A stretch of 5,600 nt of DNA from an uncultured Planctomycetaceae bacterium (GTDB lineage Bacteria > Planctomycetota > Planctomycetia > Planctomycetales > Planctomycetaceae). The notes beneath the pieces are model-generated. The model searched no databases. It was given only the letters and a program-made list of their open reading frames with translations, and was not told where the DNA came from. Location of the stretch: assembly GCA_937975745.1 (NCBI GenBank), contig CALJUK010000504.1, positions 1-5,600 on the forward strand. The letters are read 5' to 3'. This document shows, in pieces, positions 1-5,600 of this stretch (within the stretch, counting starts at the first letter, position 1; every line of letters begins with the position of its first letter). Both the position numbers and the translations under genes were made by a program.

Positions 1-88
1 CGAATCCTGGACAATTCAACTCCGCGCGACGAACCAGGGCGACGGCTTCGGCGAATAAATCCTCACGATCGCTCTCCTGCCGAACCAT
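1..88 (-). CDS. Hypothetical protein, N-terminal fragment (runs off the left edge)
   Basis: On the minus strand an open frame begins at ATG 88-86 and stays open to base 1, giving 29 codons that start MVRQESDREDLFAEAVALVR and continue RAELNCPGF. The acidic start (SDRED) followed by an amphipathic alanine/leucine/valine helix looks like real protein, and I associate this kind of N-terminus with a family of uncharacterised planctomycete proteins; that link is memory-based, not searched. An in-frame ATG at 109-107 would add seven residues (MHEDQVF). I prefer ATG 88 because purine-rich AGG and GAGGA stretches precede it at 94-96 and 99-103, while ATG 109 has no ribosome binding site. The gene is divergent from the M24 gene at 593. 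No function can be assigned from 29 residues. Confidence 0.5.
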   Translation of the reverse strand, partial: MVRQESDREDLFAEAVALVRRAELNCPGF

Positions 89-592
89 GAACACCTGGTC
101 CTCATGCATTGAACAAAGTCAAGTCAGAATACTTGTCCCGTCTGCGAGAATAACGAAATTGCCGTTCCACAACGAGAAAGTGTTGTACTCGGCCGTACTT
201 TGCGTACCCTGTTATATAGGAAGACCAATGTCAGGGTGCGACAGGTGTCGCCATCCGGTGAACGAGCTTGCGATTCAGACCAACGGGCTTTCGCCAAGGA
301 TCGCAACCTCGGAGTGCACTCTGAAACGCGCTCTTATTTTTCGTCGTCACGAGCTCGCTGCGGTCAACTCACAAATTCATATCCAACGTATTCTCGGGTC
401 ATTGCTCTTACCTGGGCAAGTGGTCAGACGGCGGGTTCAAGCAGTTCGCACCACAACTCTGCGGATTTGAAAGCATGGACAACGTCCGTGTTTGCGGACG
501 CTCGATGACGTTTGCCGCAGTCGCCGCAGGCTGTGTGCCATTTGGTTCCAACCCAATCTACGTGGACTGTGTGAATCAAAAAAGGGTAAGTG
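89..592. other. Divergent intergenic region with no supportable gene
   Basis: About 500 bp separate the minus-strand fragment from the M24 gene. Several frames stay open for 60-130 codons, but their translations are rich in Arg, Ser and Cys with no domain-like pattern, and none has a good ribosome binding site. I see no tRNA, no CRISPR-like repeat and no strong hairpin with a T-tract. An AT-rich TTATAT at 212-217 could be a -10 box on the plus strand, but I find no matching -35 at 16-18 bp. The promoters of both flanking genes should lie in this interval. Confidence 0.5.
582..586 (+). promoter_or_regulatory. Shine-Dalgarno site deciding the M24 start
   Basis: AAGGG lies six bases upstream of ATG 593-595. 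The same frame also offers GTG 590, ATG 599 and ATG 617. GTG 590 is only three bases from the purine run and ATG 599 is twelve away, so ATG 593 has the best spacing. Confidence 0.55.
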
Positions 593-1750
593 ATGGCAAT
601 GCTGGCCACCAATGCGATGGAACCGCTCTCATCAAGCGAGATTCCAGTCAGCGAACCAGAGCGGTTGGTCGACGTCGATCAGAAACACGCGCTGGCCTGC
701 AACTTCCTTGAGGACGCTGGCTACGATGCCCTCCTGCTGCAGACACCCGCCAGCTTTGCGTGGTTCACATCGGGCGGTGATTGTTCGCGCGGCTTGGGTG
801 TCGATGCGGTCGCTTCGCTGTTCATTACGCCTGAAGCTCGCGTTGTCGTTTGCTCGAATGTCGACTCGGCCCGCCTCTTTGAAACCGAAATCCACGGACT
901 GGGCTTCCAACTGAAAGAACGTCCCTGGCACGAGCCGCGATCGATCCTGGTCGAAGACCTCTGTCGTGGACGCAAGGTCGCCAGCGACACGGGAACCGCA
1001 CGCACCACGAATGTCGCCGATCAAATTCGGAAGATGCGAGTCGAACTGTCCGAGATCGAACTCCAGCGAATTCGCGATCTGGGGCGACAGGTCACGCACG
1101 CTGTCGAGGCGACCGCACGCCACCTCGAACGCGGGCAGTCTGAAGCCGAAATCGCCGGACACCTGACGCATCGACTCCTCCGGCATTCAATCCAGCCTGC
1201 GCAACTGCAGGTGATCTCCGACGGACGTGGGCGGCGGTTTCGACACTGGAGCTTCGGGACCGATCCCGTCGAATCGACATGCACGGTGGCGGCCGTCGGA
1301 CGTAAGTATGGACTCTGTGTGACTGCCGCTCGGACAGTCTCGTTTGGCGAGCCTACCGAACGAATCGCGGCGGATCACCAGCACGTGACGATGGCCCTGG
1401 CCAGCGGGATACACTTCGCGCAAGCCGGCTGCGATGTTTCTGACCTGTGGCAGCGGATTCAGCGAATCTACGAAAAATGCGGAAGCTCCGACGAATGGCG
1501 TTTGGCCGACCAGGGGGCCATCTCTGCCTTCGAGCCGGCCGAGGTTCCCATCCTGCCGTCAGCCAAAATGCGACTTTGTGCCGGCATGGCAGTTCACTTG
1601 CATCCGTCGGTCGGCTCCGCCATGGGAGGGGAAACAATTCTCGTCGGTCGCAAACGGAATACTCTGCTGACAGAGCGCGAACGTTGGCCATCGATCGACG
1701 CCATCGTGAAGGGGACAACCTACTCCCTGCCCGACATTCTTCGCCGGTAA
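593..1750 (+). CDS. M24 (creatinase/aminopeptidase P-like) family protein, probable pseudoenzyme
   Basis: This is a 385-residue protein with the two-part layout of the M24 'pita-bread' family. An N-terminal creatinase-like domain spans about residues 30-150 (DALLLQTPASFAWFTSGGD at 45-63), and a C-terminal domain spans about 155-375. In active members five residues (D, D, H, E, E) hold two metal ions. Aligning by eye, using R247-T248 as the anchor for the usual DxTRT motif, the first two aspartates become A233 and T244. The histidine of the GHG region becomes Q307 (DQGA, 306-309). The first glutamate (usual IEP) becomes H337 (LHP, 336-338). Only the last glutamate, E347 (GGETILV), remains. The fold therefore looks intact but canonical dinuclear metal catalysis is unlikely. 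No signal peptide or membrane helix is visible, so it is probably cytoplasmic. It appears monocistronic: the next plus-strand gene starts 709 bp downstream. I am sure of the superfamily; the role is unknown, possibly binding or regulation (inference). Confidence 0.82.
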   Translation: MAMLATNAMEPLSSSEIPVSEPERLVDVDQKHALACNFLEDAGYDALLLQTPASFAWFTSGGDCSRGLGVDAVASLFITPEARVVVCSNVDSARLFETEIHGLGFQLKERPWHEPRSILVEDLCRGRKVASDTGTARTTNVADQIRKMRVELSEIELQRIRDLGRQVTHAVEATARHLERGQSEAEIAGHLTHRLLRHSIQPAQLQVISDGRGRRFRHWSFGTDPVESTCTVAAVGRKYGLCVTAARTVSFGEPTERIAADHQHVTMALASGIHFAQAGCDVSDLWQRIQRIYEKCGSSDEWRLADQGAISAFEPAEVPILPSAKMRLCAGMAVHLHPSVGSAMGGETILVGRKRNTLLTERERWPSIDAIVKGTTYSLPDILRR

Positions 1751-1917
1751 CAACGCACGCCGACAGAATTCCACCCACTGCTGACTCTTGCCGGTCGATT
1801 CTCACTCGAATCACAGCGGCTACAAATCTCGTTCAGCGAAGTTGTGTTATCGCTTGTCGCTCGCCATCGGCAATCCGCAGCTTGCGGGTGCACCATACCG
1901 TCGGTACTTGATAGCGC
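1751..1917. other. Intergenic 3' flank of the M24 gene with two short dyads
   Basis: No gene is seen. Two small inverted repeats occur: CCGCA-GCT-TGCGG at 1875-1887 and TACCG-T-CGGTA at 1896-1906. Neither has a T-tract on the plus strand, so I find no intrinsic terminator for the M24 transcript. These dyads lie just beyond the minus-strand terminator at 1918-1944 and may belong to the same palindrome-rich element. Confidence 0.45.
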
Positions 1918-1944
1918 AATAAAAAGGGCCGCGTTTCCGCAGCC
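1918..1944 (-). terminator. Intrinsic (rho-independent) terminator, minus strand only
   Basis: Read on the minus strand, GGCTGCG (1944-1938) pairs with CGCGGCC (1933-1927) across a GAAA tetraloop (1937-1934). This makes seven continuous pairs, one of them a G-U wobble. The stem is followed by CTTTTTATT. A strong GC stem, a GNRA loop and an immediate U-tract are the classic features. On the plus strand the hairpin is followed by ACCAGCC with no T-tract, so it is one-directional. No protein gene lies on the minus strand between here and the right-edge methyltransferase, which ends at 5085, so the transcript it stops should begin within roughly 1945-2459. Confidence 0.75.
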
Positions 1945-1946
1945 AC

Positions 1947-2081
1947 CAGCCTCGCGAGTCGGCGAATCGCAGTTCCCCACATGCAGGATGCATCGCCCTT
2001 CCGGCGGGTCGCAACCCCCGTGAGCGGATTCCGCTCATCGATGCCTCGTAACGCGAAGTTCGCCCCATTGTCGCGAGGCTG
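1947..2081. repeat. Perfect 11-bp inverted repeat enclosing a hairpin cluster
   Basis: CAGCCTCGCGA at 1947-1957 is the exact reverse complement of TCGCGAGGCTG at 2071-2081. A second nested pair, GGCGAA (1961-1966) and TTCGCC (2059-2064), continues the helix across a 3/6-nt internal loop. The enclosed bases 1967-2058 carry three more perfect hairpins. Two nested arm pairs in register are unlikely by chance and suggest one folded unit, as RNA or as a DNA cruciform. Confidence 0.6.
2021..2037. repeat. Short perfect hairpin, 7-bp stem
   Basis: TGAGCGG-ATT-CCGCTCA folds with seven continuous pairs and a 3-nt loop. It sits inside the multibranch region of the larger inverted repeat at 1947-2081. 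No T-tract follows on either strand, so it is not a terminator. Confidence 0.55.
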
Positions 2082-2141
2082 CCTTCCAATACAAATCGCT
2101 CACGACTCTCAGACACCCTCCTTCCCAGGGTTCGCAAATCT

Positions 2142-2171
2142 CGTCAGGCGGCTTGATAGGCCAGCCTGACG
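2142..2171. repeat. Long hairpin, 8+3 bp stem with one bulge
   Basis: CGTCAGGC (2142-2149) pairs with GCCTGACG (2164-2171). GGC (2150-2152 region) then pairs with GCC (2160-2162 region) beyond a single bulged base, leaving a 7-nt loop (TTGATAG). This is one of the strongest stems in the window. No T-tract follows it on the plus strand, so it does not look like a terminator for the M24 gene about 400 bp away. Confidence 0.55.
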
Positions 2172-2189
2172 GCCCCGGACTTCCTGTCC

Positions 2190-2459
2190 TGCTCACTTCC
2201 CTTCCTACCTTTATTACGTTCTTTCGAACAACAATGACGGGCAAAATTGCGATTGCGACCGATGTTTTCCCCTGAAGCGTGACACGCGAACAGCCACAGT
2301 TCAGCCAACGATTGGCCCCGCGAACTGGCCGCGCACATCAGAGCTCTACACGCCGCCGGTCAAGGCCTTATGATGATAGTTGATGGCAGTGTCAGCAGAA
2401 CACATTGAACTTCTCGGCGCTGCTATGAGAATAAATCTGTCTGGCAACGAGGCAACACG
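2190..2459. other. Intergenic region upstream of the copper ATPase
   Basis: No protein gene is supportable here. The stretch holds GTTC-TTTC-GAAC (2218-2229), an 11-bp dyad GCGTG-A-CACGC (2277-2287) and AAGGCCTT near 2363-2370. The ATPase promoter should lie here. TTGAAC at 2405-2410 is a possible -35, but the AT-rich GAATAAAT near 2429-2436 matches a -10 poorly. I see no clear CueR-type or CsoR-type operator by eye, so copper control cannot be shown from sequence alone. Confidence 0.4.
2449..2452 (+). promoter_or_regulatory. Shine-Dalgarno site of the copper ATPase
   Basis: GAGG lies seven bases before ATG 2460. The start is further supported because the protein opens directly with the conserved YHS-domain motif DPVCGM at residues 4-9, so no upstream extension is needed. 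Confidence 0.6.
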
Positions 2460-4925
2460 ATGGCCATTGATCCAGTCTGCGGCATGACAGTGGATGACAA
2501 GACTGCAATCTCTGTCGAAAAGGACGGACAGACTTGGTATTTCTGCTGTGACCACTGTCGCCAGACGTTTCTTACGGACTCATCCGAATCGGGCCACGAC
2601 CAGTTGGTGACTCTCGGCGGAGGAAGTGGTTCCTGCTGTCACGGCGAAAAATCCGGTTCGAACGATTCGAGAGCCCAACGTCGGCAGAGTTCCGCGAAAT
2701 ACATCTGCCCGATGTGCGAAGGTGTCGAGAGCGATACGCCCGGTGACTGTCCCAAGTGTGGGATGGCCTTGGAACCAAATCGACCAGCCGCTGGTTCGCG
2801 GAAAGTCATCTACACCTGTCCGATGCATCCCGATGTCCAGCAGGAAGGGCCTGGCCAATGCCCGAAATGTGGAATGGCTCTCGAACCAAAAGAAGTTCAG
2901 CCCGATGCCGACGAGGACGACCCCGAACTGCAAAACATGACCCGGCGGTTCTGGATCGCCACAGTCTTGACGATTCCGGTCTTCCTGATGGCCATGTTGC
3001 CGATGCTGGGCGTTCCGGTTGACCAGTGGATGGGAAATCCTTGGCATACGTGGCTGCAACTTCTATTGAGTACTCCCGTTGTCTTGTGGTCGGGCTGGCC
3101 GTTTTTCGTGCGGGGCTACCGATCTGTTGTGACATGGAACCTCAACATGTTCACACTCATTTCCATCGGGACGGGGGCGGCCTACCTCTATAGCCTCATC
3201 GCCGTTCTGTTTCCCGGTGCGATTCCCGACAACTTCAAACACAACGGACAGGTGGCTGTCTATTTCGAAGCATCGGCCGTCATCATGACGCTGGTTCTAT
3301 TGGGCCAAGTGCTCGAACTCCGCGCGCGTCGGCGCACGGGAACCGCCATTCGGCAGCTAATGTCGCTGACCCCGCCGACAGCCCGCGTTGTGAAGGACGG
3401 GCAGGAGCGCGAAGTCCCTCTCGATGATGTGCACGAGGGAGACACGCTGCGGGTGCGACCGGGCGAGAAGATCCCCGTCGATGGCCAAGTGACCGAAGGG
3501 AAGAGTTCCGTTGACGAATCGATGATCACGGGCGAGCCAGGCGGCGTGCAGAAGCAGCCGGGCGATTCGGTCATCGGCGGGACAGTTAACCAGACCGGTT
3601 CGGTTCTGGTGCGGGCCGACAAAGTCTGCGGAGAGACGGTCCTCTCGCAGATCGTCAACATGGTGGCCGAAGCCCAGCGGAGTCGTGCACCGATTCAAAA
3701 AGTGGCCGACAAAGTCGCCGGCTACTTCGTGCCGGCAGTCGTCCTGACGGCCGTCATCACCTTCCTGGTCTGGGCCATCGTCCAACCCGAACAGCACGCC
3801 CTCGCGTTGGCTCTCGTCAATTCGGTGGCTGTCCTGATCATTGCCTGCCCGTGTGCTCTTGGTCTGGCCACACCCATGTCGATCATGGTGGGTGTCGGCC
3901 GGGGTGCCACGGAAGGAATTCTCATCAAGGATGCTGAGGTCTTGGAGACACTCGAAAAAATCGACACCGTCGTGGTCGACAAGACGGGAACGCTGACCGA
4001 GGGGAAGCCGCAGCTGACCGAATGCCTGCCCGCCGGATCTCTGAACGAAACGGAAATCCTTCGTCTGGCAGCCTCGGTCGAATTCCAGAGCGAACATCCG
4101 CTGGCCCATGCGATTGTCGCTGGAGCACGCGACCGCGACATCGAACTTGCCGACGTTTCCGGTTTCGAGTCCGTCACGGGGGAAGGTGTTCTGGGAACAG
4201 TCGACAGCCGGCAGGTGCTCGTCGGCAAACCGTCGCTGCTGCAAGAGCATGATATTGCCGACGTGGGCCAACTCTCCGACAAGGCGTACGAACTGCAACA
4301 AAGAGGCCGCACGGTGATGTATGTCGCCTGCGACCAGCAGTTTGCGGGCCTGTTGGCCGTGGCCGATCCCATCAAACAGTCAACAGCGCAGGCCGTCCGC
4401 ACACTGCACGACATGGGGCTGCGGATCATCATGCTGACGGGAGACAACGAACAGACCGCCAGTTCCGTTGCTGAAGAACTGGGGATCGACGAGTTCGAAG
4501 CCGGCGTTCGCCCCGAGGACAAACATCAGCGGATCAAGTCATTGAAAGCCGAAGGACAAATGGTGGCGATGGCTGGCGATGGTATTAATGATGCGCCGGC
4601 ATTGGCCGAGGCTCACGTCGGAATTGCCATGGGAACGGGGACCGACGTGGCGATCGAGTCGGCCGGTGTGACTCTGGTGAAAGGAGACTTGCGCGGGATT
4701 GCGAAAGCCGTCTCACTAAGCCGTCGGACGATGCGCAATATCCGCCAGAATCTGTTCTTCGCTTTGATTTACAATGCGCTCGGTGTCCCGATTGCCGCCG
4801 GTGTGCTGTATCCGATTTCCGCCCACCTGTTGCTCAACCCGATGTTGGCCGCTGCCGCGATGAGCTTCAGCTCGGTCTCGGTGATCGGCAACTCACTGCG
4901 GCTGCGCGCGATCGATTTGACCTGA
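2460..4925 (+). CDS. copA: Copper/silver-exporting P1B-1-type ATPase with YHS and two HMBD modules
   Basis: This is a complete 821-residue inner-membrane pump. It uses ATP to move monovalent copper, and probably silver, out of the cytoplasm. The N-terminus has a YHS domain (about 3-45; DPVCGM, C29-C30, C33), then a CCH linker (59-61), then two short HMBD modules (81-106, C83/C86/C97/C100; 118-143, C120/H123/C134/C137). Eight membrane helices lie near 163-185, 196-217, 229-252, 266-286, 421-441, 450-475, 763-784 and 788-808. The actuator motif is TGEP (357-360). The ion site comprises CPC (463-465), YN (771-772) and MSFSS (801-805), the set typical of P1B-1 Cu+ pumps. Catalytic motifs are DKTGT with phospho-acceptor D507, the nucleotide-binding HP (546-547), GDN (661-663) and GDGINDAP (706-713). 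All key residues are present, so it should be active. There is no HMA domain. The symbol is used in the broad family sense; SilP or CopB-like names are also applied to HMBD-bearing pumps. Confidence 0.95.
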   Translation: MAIDPVCGMTVDDKTAISVEKDGQTWYFCCDHCRQTFLTDSSESGHDQLVTLGGGSGSCCHGEKSGSNDSRAQRRQSSAKYICPMCEGVESDTPGDCPKCGMALEPNRPAAGSRKVIYTCPMHPDVQQEGPGQCPKCGMALEPKEVQPDADEDDPELQNMTRRFWIATVLTIPVFLMAMLPMLGVPVDQWMGNPWHTWLQLLLSTPVVLWSGWPFFVRGYRSVVTWNLNMFTLISIGTGAAYLYSLIAVLFPGAIPDNFKHNGQVAVYFEASAVIMTLVLLGQVLELRARRRTGTAIRQLMSLTPPTARVVKDGQEREVPLDDVHEGDTLRVRPGEKIPVDGQVTEGKSSVDESMITGEPGGVQKQPGDSVIGGTVNQTGSVLVRADKVCGETVLSQIVNMVAEAQRSRAPIQKVADKVAGYFVPAVVLTAVITFLVWAIVQPEQHALALALVNSVAVLIIACPCALGLATPMSIMVGVGRGATEGILIKDAEVLETLEKIDTVVVDKTGTLTEGKPQLTECLPAGSLNETEILRLAASVEFQSEHPLAHAIVAGARDRDIELADVSGFESVTGEGVLGTVDSRQVLVGKPSLLQEHDIADVGQLSDKAYELQQRGRTVMYVACDQQFAGLLAVADPIKQSTAQAVRTLHDMGLRIIMLTGDNEQTASSVAEELGIDEFEAGVRPEDKHQRIKSLKAEGQMVAMAGDGINDAPALAEAHVGIAMGTGTDVAIESAGVTLVKGDLRGIAKAVSLSRRTMRNIRQNLFFALIYNALGVPIAAGVLYPISAHLLLNPMLAAAAMSFSSVSVIGNSLRLRAIDLT

Positions 4926-5084
4926 CGACCACCCGGATGCATTGCGAGCAATGAGCGGCGGGGTGAAGGGGGAATGTTGCTTGTCGCTGTCGCTCCTCCC
5001 CTGGCCTCTCCCTGAGAGGGAGGGGGATCAAGACAGATTGGCGCAGCGACGTGAGGGTATGGCAACGTACGGGGGGTGACGCCT
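4926..5084. other. Convergent intergenic region between ATPase and methyltransferase remnant
   Basis: The plus-strand ATPase and the minus-strand methyltransferase point at each other across this 159-bp gap. It contains CATTG-CGAG-CAATG (4940-4953) and a pyrimidine/purine hairpin at 5005-5025. Neither is followed by a T-tract on either strand, so I cannot name an intrinsic terminator for the ATPase. Nothing here looks coding. Confidence 0.5.
5005..5025. repeat. CCTCTCCCT/AGGGAGGGG hairpin of dispersed intergenic-repeat type
   Basis: CCTCTCCCT (5005-5013) pairs with AGGGAGGGG (5017-5025) across a GAG loop, with nine pairs including one T-G wobble. The flanking TCCCC (4997-5001) and GGGGA (5023-5027) allow an alternative longer fold. 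The wording resembles CCCTCTCCCT...AGGGAGAGGG repeats that occur many times between genes in various bacterial genomes. That is recall, not a search. Its place between convergent genes fits such an element. Confidence 0.45.
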
Positions 5085-5600
5085 TCAGGGGGTCCACAAC
5101 CGTGTGGTTGTCTCGGCGGGCGGCGGGGACGTTTCGCTGGCCCGAGGACGGCGGCGGGCTTTCATCCGCACGTAAGGGGCCACATACCGTCCTCGATGCC
5201 CGAAGTGACCGGGGGGCTGCAATGGATCGGAACGACGGGGCTCGCAGAAGTCTTCGATCCAGAACCCCTGTCGGCAGAGTTCTCCCACCAGTTCTTCCCA
5301 CCGATGCAGATATTCGACCGCACCGGGTTCCCGGTAGGCGTCATCCGCAACCTTCGGCAGAGGACCTTCGTGATAGTATTCGATACCGATCACGTACCGT
5401 TCTCGTTCGTCACGACTGACCAGTTGCAGGCTGGTGGGCGTTTTGTGCTGGCTGATATACAGGCCGTTGTCTTTCAGGACTCGGGCGACCTCGGCAAAGA
5501 CGGTTTTGACCGACGCAACGTAGCAGGTACTGACCGGCAGATGGACCAGGCAGCACTAGGCGTCGCGCAGGTCGGGCGGGCTCTCACTCGCCGCTTCAAC
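5085..5600 (-). pseudogene. Class I SAM-dependent methyltransferase, C-terminal part, interrupted by TAG
   Basis: The minus strand encodes the C-terminal half of a class I SAM methyltransferase. From the right edge it reads 14 codons (VEAASESPPDLRDA), then an in-frame TAG (5558-5556), then 156 open codons to TGA 5087-5085. After the stop come HLPVSTCYV (5543-5517), a helix and strand FAEVARVLKDNGLYISQHK (the usual post-motif region, GG of 'PGG' being NG here), LHRWEELVGELC (5309-5274), and GHFGHRGRYVAPYVRMKARR. The sequence is family-like on both sides of the TAG in the same frame, so a single nonsense change, or a sequencing error, is the simplest reading. The last 21 residues (RPRASETS... 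to WTP) are low-complexity and may be read-through past the normal end. The glycine-rich SAM site would lie outside the window. The first alternative start after the TAG, GTG 5393, would remove core strands. Substrate unknown. Confidence 0.6.

Larger units (their letters stand above)
1918..2204 (-). ncRNA. Candidate structured minus-strand RNA (unidentified class)
   Basis: This hypothetical transcript would end at the terminator at 1918-1944. Upstream of it the minus strand can form a chain of helices. CAGCCTCGCGA pairs with TCGCGAGGCTG (11 bp, arms 1947-1957 and 2071-2081). Inside lies a second helix, GGCGAA/TTCGCC (1961-1966 and 2059-2064), which closes a multibranch loop holding hairpins at 1981-1993, 2006-2017 (GGGT-TGCG-ACCC) and 2021-2037. 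Upstream come hairpins at 2115-2131, 2142-2171 and 2177-2189. TAATAA (minus strand, 2216-2211) could be a -10 box that puts the start near 2204, but no good -35 is seen at 17 bp. I compared it from memory with RNase P RNA, tmRNA, SRP RNA and the cobalamin riboswitch and found no match. It could equally be a dispersed palindromic repeat element; the 5' end is a guess. Confidence 0.35.

Noticed and set aside
201..213. Sigma-54-like GG...GC spacing (GGCCGTACTTTGC)
   Set aside because: The spacing is one base short of the required GG-N10-GC and the -24 element does not match TGGCAC.
87..470. 127-codon plus-strand frame before the M24 gene
   Set aside because: No ribosome binding site and no protein-like pattern, and it overlaps the start of the more convincing minus-strand N-terminus.
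1847..2137. 96-codon minus-strand frame
   Set aside because: The intrinsic terminator at 1918-1944 lies inside it, and its Arg/Ser/Cys-rich translation shows no domain-like pattern.
1918..2204. Known RNA classes (RNase P RNA, tmRNA, SRP RNA, cobalamin riboswitch) for the structured region
   Set aside because: Isolated look-alikes such as GGAAGTCCGGGG and CCGGAAGG occur, but the conserved partner motifs of each class are missing.
2035..2244. 69-codon minus-strand frame starting at TTG (MPVIVVRKN... to TRHR)
   Set aside because: It has a weak start codon and no clear ribosome binding site, overlaps several strong hairpins and resembles no domain I know. It is better explained as translated palindromic DNA, although conservation as a tiny gene cannot be excluded.
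3528..3539. TGEP instead of TGES in the ATPase actuator loop
   Set aside because: TGEP is the normal form in P1B copper pumps and not a mutation of note.
3357..4301. 314-codon minus-strand frame inside the ATPase gene
   Set aside because: It is antisense to a gene with every catalytic motif intact. Its histidine/arginine/aspartate-rich text is what the ATPase codons give when read backwards.
1852..4988. Ten-base direct repeat GCTTGTCGCT at 1852-1861 and 4979-4988 flanking the ATPase
   Set aside because: It is short enough to arise by chance, with no matching flanks, terminal inverted repeats or transposase, so it is not evidence that the ATPase sits on a mobile element.
5051..5419. 122-codon plus-strand frame opposite the methyltransferase
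   Set aside because: The minus strand here encodes recognisable methyltransferase motifs; the plus-strand text is arginine-rich shadow.

Overview
The window reads as a moderately GC-rich bacterial chromosome segment, most likely from a planctomycete. That assignment is an inference. It rests on three protein fragments whose wording resembles families I associate with Planctomycetes: the minus-strand N-terminus at the left edge, a ligand-depleted M24 'peptidase', and the methyltransferase fragment at the right edge. It also fits the sparse packing, with long intergenic stretches. No search could be run.

Layout: (1) 1-88, minus strand: first codons of a gene that runs off the left edge. (2) 89-592: divergent intergenic region in which I see no gene. 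(3) 593-1750, plus strand: an M24-fold (creatinase/aminopeptidase P-like) protein in which four of the five canonical metal ligands appear substituted, so probably not a metalloprotease. (4) 1751-2459: about 700 bp without a convincing protein gene, but full of inverted repeats. It carries a textbook intrinsic terminator that works only on the minus strand, although no minus-strand gene lies upstream of it. This is the best candidate in the window for something undescribed: a structured minus-strand RNA, or a dispersed palindromic element. (5) 2460-4925, plus strand: a complete P1B-1 copper/silver-exporting ATPase with an N-terminus made of a YHS domain and two short heavy-metal-binding (HMBD) modules in place of HMA domains. 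(6) 4926-5084: convergent intergenic region with a pyrimidine/purine hairpin of the dispersed-repeat type. (7) 5085-5600, minus strand: C-terminal part of a class I SAM-dependent methyltransferase, interrupted by an in-frame TAG and running off the right edge.

The genes do not form an obvious operon. The ATPase stands alone with its own ribosome binding site, and no CopZ, CsoR or CueR gene is visible beside it. Nothing in the window ties the M24 protein or the methyltransferase to metal handling.
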